The notes below the pieces were generated by a model. That model saw nothing but the letters and a program-made list of their open reading frames with translations, had not been told where the DNA came from and did not search any database. Positions 35,878 through 40,320 of a DNA stretch of 40,320 nucleotides are shown piece after piece. Origin of the DNA: Pseudomonadota bacterium (lineage in GTDB: Bacteria; Desulfobacterota; DSM-4660; Desulfatiglandales; B25-G16); the NCBI GenBank assembly GCA_030603345.1, contig JAUVXZ010000004.1, positions 1-40,320 of the forward strand, written 5' to 3'. Position 1 is the first letter of the stretch. Each line of letters starts with the position of its first letter. A program made the translations under genes and the position numbers.

Positions 35878-36516
35878 CTATTCCATCTTATTAGGCCAAA
35901 TCTCACCCTTACAGAGGGTTACCTTTACTCCTATTACTCCGTACGTGGTAAAGGCTTCAGTAAATCCATAGTCTATATCTGCCCTCAGGGTATGCAATGG
36001 CACCCTACCCTCTCTGTACCATTCTCTCCTCGCCATCTCAGCGCCACCCAACCTACCGCTACAGGAAATCTTTATACCCTGAGCGCCAAACCTCATGGCC
36101 GAAGCAACACTCTTTTTCATGGCCCTCCGAAAGGCCACCCGACGAACCAACTGCATCGCTATGTTCTCCGCGATTAACTGGGCTTCTAATTCCGGCCTTC
36201 TCACCTCTTTGATATCAATAAAGACCTCCCGCCTTATTTTGGTCTCGATTTCCTTTTTAAGATTTTCTATCTCTACCCCTCTCTTACCGATGATTATCCC
36301 GGGTCTGGATGTATAAATCCTCAGCCTAACCTTGTTAGCCGCTCTCTCAATCTCTATGTTGGAGACCCCAGCCTGATGAAGCCGTTTTTTCAAAAACCTC
36401 CGGATCTCCTGATCTTCTACGACAAGTGAGGCAAACTCCGAACCAGCAAACCACCTGCTATTCCAGGTTCTGTTAATGCCTAATCTCAATCCTACTGGAT
36501 GTACTTTTTGGCCCAC
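35878..36516 (-). CDS. rpsC: 30S ribosomal protein S3
   Basis: 212 residues, starting at GTG 36516. [20 protein letters not shown] at the start, the KH domain [18 protein letters not shown], and [20 protein letters not shown] are diagnostic of S3 at the mRNA entry channel. It is separated from rplV by an unusually long 220-base spacer. Confidence 0.97.
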   Translation of the reverse strand: MGQKVHPVGLRLGINRTWNSRWFAGSEFASLVVEDQEIRRFLKKRLHQAGVSNIEIERAANKVRLRIYTSRPGIIIGKRGVEIENLKKEIETKIRREVFIDIKEVRRPELEAQLIAENIAMQLVRRVAFRRAMKKSVASAMRFGAQGIKISCSGRLGGAEMARREWYREGRVPLHTLRADIDYGFTEAFTTYGVIGVKVTLCKGEIWPNKME

Positions 36517-36736
36517 TAAAGCCCCCTGCTGACGTTTCTGTGTGTTTTATGATCCTTAGTGCTTCGATTCGCAAATACCGTGACGTATTTTTACGAATTG
36601 TTTCAGAGATGTTGCTCACTCCATTCGGCCCGAGCCATTCGGCCTCGAGCTCATGGCCGAGGGCAGCGCTAAGTCCTGAGTGAATAAGTTCGTCATCGAA
36701 CTTATGAATCGAAGGACTTAGGCGCTCTTCACAGTG
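36517..36736. repeat. hairpin-rich spacer between rplV and rpsC
   Basis: The spacer has two nested stems. AGCGCTAAGTCC (36665-36676) pairs with GGACTTAGGCGCT (36714-36726, one bulged G). Inside it, ATAAGTTCG (36684-36692) and CGAACTTAT (36697-36705) form a perfect stem with a TCAT loop. A GGCC-rich inverted repeat lies at about 36629-36664. No gene is present. rplV and rpsC are normally almost touching, so this looks like an inserted repeat element or a late control site. Confidence 0.75.
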
Positions 36737-37069
36737 CTATTTCTCATCAAGTATGACCGTCAAATGACTGGTTCTCTTTCTTATCCTTGTTGCCCGACCC
36801 ATAGCTCTTGGCCTAAACCGTTTGAGGGTTGGTCCTTCATTAGCAACTATTTGCTTTATAAACAGATTATCGACATCAAGATCAGGATACTGGCCAGCAT
36901 TGGCTACAGCGGAATTGATTAACTTGCGCAAGATAGGGGCCCCTTTTTGGGGAGCAAAGGTAAGGAGGTTAAGTGCCTCTTCAACCTTTTTTCCCTTTAT
37001 CTCCCTCATAAGTAATCTAACCTTCCGAGGAGATACCCGTATATATTTCGCAATAGCCCTCACTTCCAT
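36737..37069 (-). CDS. rplV: 50S ribosomal protein L22
   Basis: 110 residues. RAIAKYIRVSPRKVRLLMRE and RPRAMGRATRIRKRTSHLTV are the L22 signatures; the second is near the beta-hairpin lining the exit tunnel. ATG 37069. It ends just before the hairpin-rich spacer. Confidence 0.97.
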   Translation of the reverse strand: MEVRAIAKYIRVSPRKVRLLMREIKGKKVEEALNLLTFAPQKGAPILRKLINSAVANAGQYPDLDVDNLFIKQIVANEGPTLKRFRPRAMGRATRIRKRTSHLTVILDEK

Positions 37070-37114
37070 CTCGTAGTCTAACCTTCCCTGGTCTTGTGTC
37101 CGTCTTTCCGCTTA

Positions 37115-37405
37115 CTATTTCTTCCCCTTTAGGCGTGATTTCTTATCGCCTCCAGCATGGCTGTAAAATGTCCTCGTGGGCGAAAACTCACCGAATTTGT
37201 GCCCCACCATATCCTCGGTTATGAATACTGGAACGAATTTTTTTCCGTTATGTACAGCAAATGTCAGCCCAATAAACTCGGGTAAAACAGTAGACCGCCT
37301 CGACCATGTCTTAATGACCTGGTGGGAGTTCTCCTCCGTGACCCGTTTTGCCTTTTTCATCAAACTCTCATCAACAAACGGTCCCTTCTTTACTGAGCGT
37401 GGCAA
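37115..37405 (-). CDS. rpsS: 30S ribosomal protein S19
   Basis: 96 residues, starting at TTG 37405 with AGGAG upstream. [20 protein letters not shown] and [20 protein letters not shown] are diagnostic. S19 pairs with S13 in the 30S head. Confidence 0.97.
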   Translation of the reverse strand: MPRSVKKGPFVDESLMKKAKRVTEENSHQVIKTWSRRSTVLPEFIGLTFAVHNGKKFVPVFITEDMVGHKFGEFSPTRTFYSHAGGDKKSRLKGKK

Positions 37406-37419
37406 GCCTTTCTCCTTTC

Positions 37420-38241
37420 CTACTTCCTTCTCTTGATAATCAGTCTATCGCTTTTTTTAGCGCGCCTCGTCCGGTAGCCTTTCGTAGGAACCCCCCAAGG
37501 GGTAACTGGATGCCTCCCTCCTGACGACTTCCCTTCTCCACCTCCCAGTGGATGATCAACCGGATTCATAGCTACACCTCTTACATGCGGCCTTCTTCCG
37601 GACCACGAGGCCCTTCCCGCCTTACCCAAGGAAATATTCTCATGATCTAGATTCCCGACCTCACCAATGGTGGCCCGGCAATCCAACAAGATCATTCTAA
37701 CCTCACCCGAAGGCAGCCTAATCTGCGCATAGCCTCCTTCCTTGGCAACCAATTGAGCATATCCCCCTGCGCTTCTCGCTAATTGTCCGCCACCACCTCT
37801 CTGTAATTCTATGTTATGTATATGGGTGCCAAGAGGAATATTTCTTAAGGGCAACGTATTCCCTGTTCTGATATCTACATCTATTCCAGATTCTATGCGA
37901 TCATCAACCTGTAATTTGTCAGGGGCCAGTATATAGCGCTTCTCGCCATCTAAATAGTGAAGAAGGGCAATCCTTGCAGACCGATTGGGGTCATATTCTA
38001 TGGACGCTACTCTTGCAGGAACGTTATCCTTATTCCTTTTGAAATCGATGACCCTATATCTCCTCTTGTGACCTCCTCCTATATATCTGGAGGTTATCCG
38101 GCCCGCAAAATTTCTCCCGCCAGACCTCTTTATTGGCCTCAATAGGCCCTTTTCTGGCTTGGTACGCGTAAGCTCAGCAAAGGTAGACACTGTCTGGAAC
38201 CGCCTTCCCGGGGAGGTTGGATTGTTCTTTCTCAGTGCCAT
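37420..38241 (-). CDS. rplB: 50S ribosomal protein L2
   Basis: 273 residues. [35 protein letters not shown] and the C-terminal [20 protein letters not shown] with the conserved His near the peptidyl-transferase centre identify L2. It is eight bases after rplW. Confidence 0.98.
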   Translation of the reverse strand: MALRKNNPTSPGRRFQTVSTFAELTRTKPEKGLLRPIKRSGGRNFAGRITSRYIGGGHKRRYRVIDFKRNKDNVPARVASIEYDPNRSARIALLHYLDGEKRYILAPDKLQVDDRIESGIDVDIRTGNTLPLRNIPLGTHIHNIELQRGGGGQLARSAGGYAQLVAKEGGYAQIRLPSGEVRMILLDCRATIGEVGNLDHENISLGKAGRASWSGRRPHVRGVAMNPVDHPLGGGEGKSSGGRHPVTPWGVPTKGYRTRRAKKSDRLIIKRRK

Positions 38242-38249
38242 ACGCCTCG

Positions 38250-38540
38250 TTAGACCCCCTCAAAAAATTCAATAGTCTCACCTGGGGCAATTCTTACAAT
38301 CGCCTTTTTCCAATCTGGCTTTTTCCCCACATTCCTTCCTATCCGGCGCTCTTTACCCTTAACATTTATCACCTTTACACCGAGAACCTTCACCTTGAAT
38401 ATGTTCTCAACAGCATTCCTAACCAAAATCTTGTTAGCCCGCCTATCCACTTCAAACGCTATTTGATTGGATTGCTCTTTTTGTTTTGTACCTTTCTCTG
38501 TTACCAGAGGTCTTTTTAGTACCTGATAAGAATCAATCAC
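38250..38540 (-). CDS. rplW: 50S ribosomal protein L23
   Basis: 96 residues, starting at GTG 38540 in a GTGA overlap with the rplD stop. [20 protein letters not shown] and the [20 protein letters not shown] loop mark L23, the tunnel-exit docking protein for trigger factor and SRP. Confidence 0.96.
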   Translation of the reverse strand: MIDSYQVLKRPLVTEKGTKQKEQSNQIAFEVDRRANKILVRNAVENIFKVKVLGVKVINVKGKERRIGRNVGKKPDWKKAIVRIAPGETIEFFEGV

Positions 38541-39160
38541 CGAGCGAGGCCCTCCTCAACTATGCCCAAAGCAGGTTCAACAAATAGCAGATATTCGTAA
38601 TGCAAGATATCATACACATTGAGACCTTCAGCCCTGAGAAGTTTAACGTTTGGAATATTTCTGGAAGATTTCTCAAGGATCTCATCTGGTTTTTCCGAAA
38701 CGATGAGAGCGCTGTCTGCCTTAAAGTTCTGCAAGATCTCAGCGAGTCTCTTTGTCTTAATCTCCTCAAGTTGAAAATCATCAACTACGATAACCTGTCC
38801 TGTTTTAAACTTATCGGCCAAGGCCATCCGCAAGGCTGCCTTTCTTACCTTTCTGTTCACCTTTAGGGAGTAATCTCTCGGTGTAGGCCCAAAAGTAACG
38901 CCACCACCCCTCCGCAGGGGAGAGGAGGCCGCCCCAACCCTGGCCCTACCCGTACCTTTCTGCCGCCATAGTTTTTTGCCACTCGCCCGTATCTCTGATC
39001 TACTTTTGGTCGACGCACTACCAGAACGACGATGAGCCAACTGGCTCAGCACCACCTCATGAAGAATATCTTCTCTAATAGGAACAGTAAAGATATCGTC
39101 CCTGATATCTCGCTGCGAAATCTTCTCCGCGTCTACATTGTATATGTCTATACGGGTCAT
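38537..39160 (-). CDS. rplD: 50S ribosomal protein L4
   Basis: 207 residues. [20 protein letters not shown] followed by [20 protein letters not shown] is the extended loop that lines the exit tunnel. In E. coli L4 also represses the S10 operon; no leader site can be checked because tuf lies upstream here. Confidence 0.97.
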   Translation of the reverse strand: MTRIDIYNVDAEKISQRDIRDDIFTVPIREDILHEVVLSQLAHRRSGSASTKSRSEIRASGKKLWRQKGTGRARVGAASSPLRRGGGVTFGPTPRDYSLKVNRKVRKAALRMALADKFKTGQVIVVDDFQLEEIKTKRLAEILQNFKADSALIVSEKPDEILEKSSRNIPNVKLLRAEGLNVYDILHYEYLLFVEPALGIVEEGLAR

Positions 39161-39218
39161 TACCCCAACCTTCTCGATCCCTTTCGAAAAATAACCTGGC
39201 TCTCTGCCGCGGGTCGGA

Positions 39219-39842
39219 CTAACCAGTTCTCATTACCTCCACCAAGCCCCCTTTGCTGCCAGGAACTGCTCCTTTTACAAGAATCAGGTTCTTTTCCCTT
39301 ATGACATCAACGACCCTCAAATTCTTAACGGTCACCCTTTGATTGCCCATCCTGCCAGGGAGCTTTTTCCCCTTCATCACCCTGCTCGGAGTCGCACTCG
39401 CACCAATTGAGCCCGGAACTCTGTGGGAACGGGAACCGTGACTAGTATCTCCTCCGCTAAAGCCCCATCGTTTAACAACGCCGGAAAAGCCCCTCCCTTT
39501 GCTCACACCCCTAACCGTTACTCGATCTCCAACATCAAATATCTCACTCGTAATCTCCTGACCGAGCTCAAAGGGTTCAGGATCATCTACCCGAAGCTCC
39601 CGCAAGAAGGTGAAGCCCCCTTTTCCTGCTGCCCTGAGATGACCATTGAGCGGCTTATTCAGCCGTTCCTTTTTCTTTGGCTGAAATCCTATCTGGATGG
39701 CATTGTAGCCATCCTTCTCGCTCTGTTTAATCTGAATTATGTAACATGGGCCAACCTCCAGTGCAGAGACCGGTATGCTTTGACCATTCTCACGAAAAAC
39801 ACGCGTCATGCCAAGCTTCTTTCCCAAAATGCCTTTGCTCAT
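39219..39842 (-). CDS. rplC: 50S ribosomal protein L3
   Basis: 207 residues. [40 protein letters not shown] and [19 protein letters not shown] are L3 signatures, the middle one reaching toward the peptidyl-transferase centre. It includes the Gln-containing region normally methylated by PrmB. The 58-base gap to rplD shows no gene. Confidence 0.97.
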   Translation of the reverse strand: MSKGILGKKLGMTRVFRENGQSIPVSALEVGPCYIIQIKQSEKDGYNAIQIGFQPKKKERLNKPLNGHLRAAGKGGFTFLRELRVDDPEPFELGQEITSEIFDVGDRVTVRGVSKGRGFSGVVKRWGFSGGDTSHGSRSHRVPGSIGASATPSRVMKGKKLPGRMGNQRVTVKNLRVVDVIREKNLILVKGAVPGSKGGLVEVMRTG

Positions 39843-39854
39843 CTTTCCCTGTTC

Positions 39855-40163
39855 CTACAGCTTTATCTCAACATCCACGCCTGCAGCTAGATCCAGTTTC
39901 ATAAGGGCATCCACTGTCTGTTGCGTAGGTTCAAGAATATCTATCAGCCGCTTATGTGTCCTTATCTCGAATTGCTCTCTCGATTTCTTATCAACATGAG
40001 GTGATCTCAAAACACAGTATTTATTAATTTCCGTTGGAAGAGGTATGGGACCAGCGATCTTTGCCCCGGTTCCGCGAGCGGTGTCCACAATCTCGGCGAC
40101 AGATTGATCTAACAGCTTATGGTCGTAAGCCTTTAACCTGATTCGGATCTTCTGGTTCTTCAT
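39855..40163 (-). CDS. rpsJ: 30S ribosomal protein S10
   Basis: 102 residues. [40 protein letters not shown] and [14 protein letters not shown] are universal S10 motifs. Besides its place in the 30S head it acts with NusB in antitermination. It follows tuf by 15 bases, the common tuf-rpsJ junction. Confidence 0.98.
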   Translation of the reverse strand: MKNQKIRIRLKAYDHKLLDQSVAEIVDTARGTGAKIAGPIPLPTEINKYCVLRSPHVDKKSREQFEIRTHKRLIDILEPTQQTVDALMKLDLAAGVDVEIKL

Positions 40164-40178
40164 TGCGACCTTCTTCTC

Positions 40179-40320
40179 TTACTCTACGATATCGCTTATT
40201 ACTCCTGCACCAACAGTCTTTCCACCTTCACGGATAGCAAAGCGGAGTTCCTTTTCCATGGCTATGGGTGTTATCAGATTTACCTCCAGGGCAACATTGT
40301 CACCGGGCATCACCATCTCT
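40179..40320 (-). CDS. tuf: elongation factor Tu, C-terminal fragment (runs off right edge)
   Basis: The last 46 codons or so read [20 protein letters not shown], then [20 protein letters not shown] and a TAA stop at 40179-40181. This is the EF-Tu domain 3 end. The rest lies outside the window, along with the probable str-operon promoter. Confidence 0.97.
   Translation of the reverse strand, partial: EMVMPGDNVALEVNLITPIAMEKELRFAIREGGKTVGAGVISDIVE

Noticed and set aside
26224-40320. Unusual system hidden in the ribosomal half
   Set aside because: Every minus-strand gene is a recognisable ribosomal, secY, rpoA or tuf gene; antisense frames are shadows of them.

Overview
The window looks like a chromosomal segment of a Gram-negative, deltaproteobacterial-type (Desulfobacterota-like) bacterium. 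The support is an outer-membrane beta-barrel gene, GFTLIELM-type pilins next to a PilR-like activator and a sigma-54 promoter, an S10-spc-alpha ribosomal operon with zinc-binding (C+) forms of S4, S14 and L36, and dispersed CTTGGTGTCTTGGTG-type repeats. The assignment is inference; no 16S rRNA or tRNA gene was seen.

Layout. 1-2,000 is a decayed left edge: a ParB-domain protein running off the window, a broken zinc-ribbon frame, an rtcB fragment fused head-on to another gene fragment, and an intact archease. 2,660-6,394 (+) holds a UDP-glucuronate decarboxylase-like enzyme, a DPM-type glycosyltransferase fused to GtrA, and a GT-C membrane glycosyltransferase. 6,519-8,163 holds a winged-helix regulator with a well-formed promoter and palindromic operator, then a porin-like pseudogene interrupted by TGA. 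8,359-14,978 (+) is a surface-glycan cluster: flippase, methyltransferase, B12-binding radical SAM protein, one GT2 and two GT4 enzymes. 15,005-15,480 is a graveyard with the tail of a duplicated GT2 and an IS91-like transposase scrap.

15,722-23,867 is a possible pilus and glycosylation region: a polyprenyl-phosphate-sugar synthase-like GT2, a GT-C enzyme, a large TMTC-like GT-C/TPR protein, two tandem type IV pilins behind a near-perfect sigma-54 promoter, and a PilR-like activator. pilR overlaps pyrC, which follows pyrB by one base, so pyrB-pyrC-pilR reads as one unit. A strong intrinsic terminator separates pyrB from the ribosomal operon.

26,224-40,320 (-) is a continuous run from the 3' end of tuf through rpsJ-rplC-rplD-rplW-rplB-rpsS-rplV-rpsC-rplP-rpmC-rpsQ-rplN-rplX-rplE-rpsN-rpsH-rplF-rplR-rpsE-rplO-secY-rpmJ-rpsM-rpsK-rpsD-rpoA-rplQ. 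It is conventional except that rpmD is absent between rpsE and rplO, adk/map/infA are absent between secY and rpmJ, a hairpin-rich spacer separates rplV and rpsC, and L17 carries a roughly 100-residue charged tail.

No CRISPR array, prophage or defence system was found. The most interesting points are the PyrB active-site Arg to Ile change, the pilin/TMTC neighbourhood, the in-frame TGA in the porin gene, and the archease left without a local RtcB.
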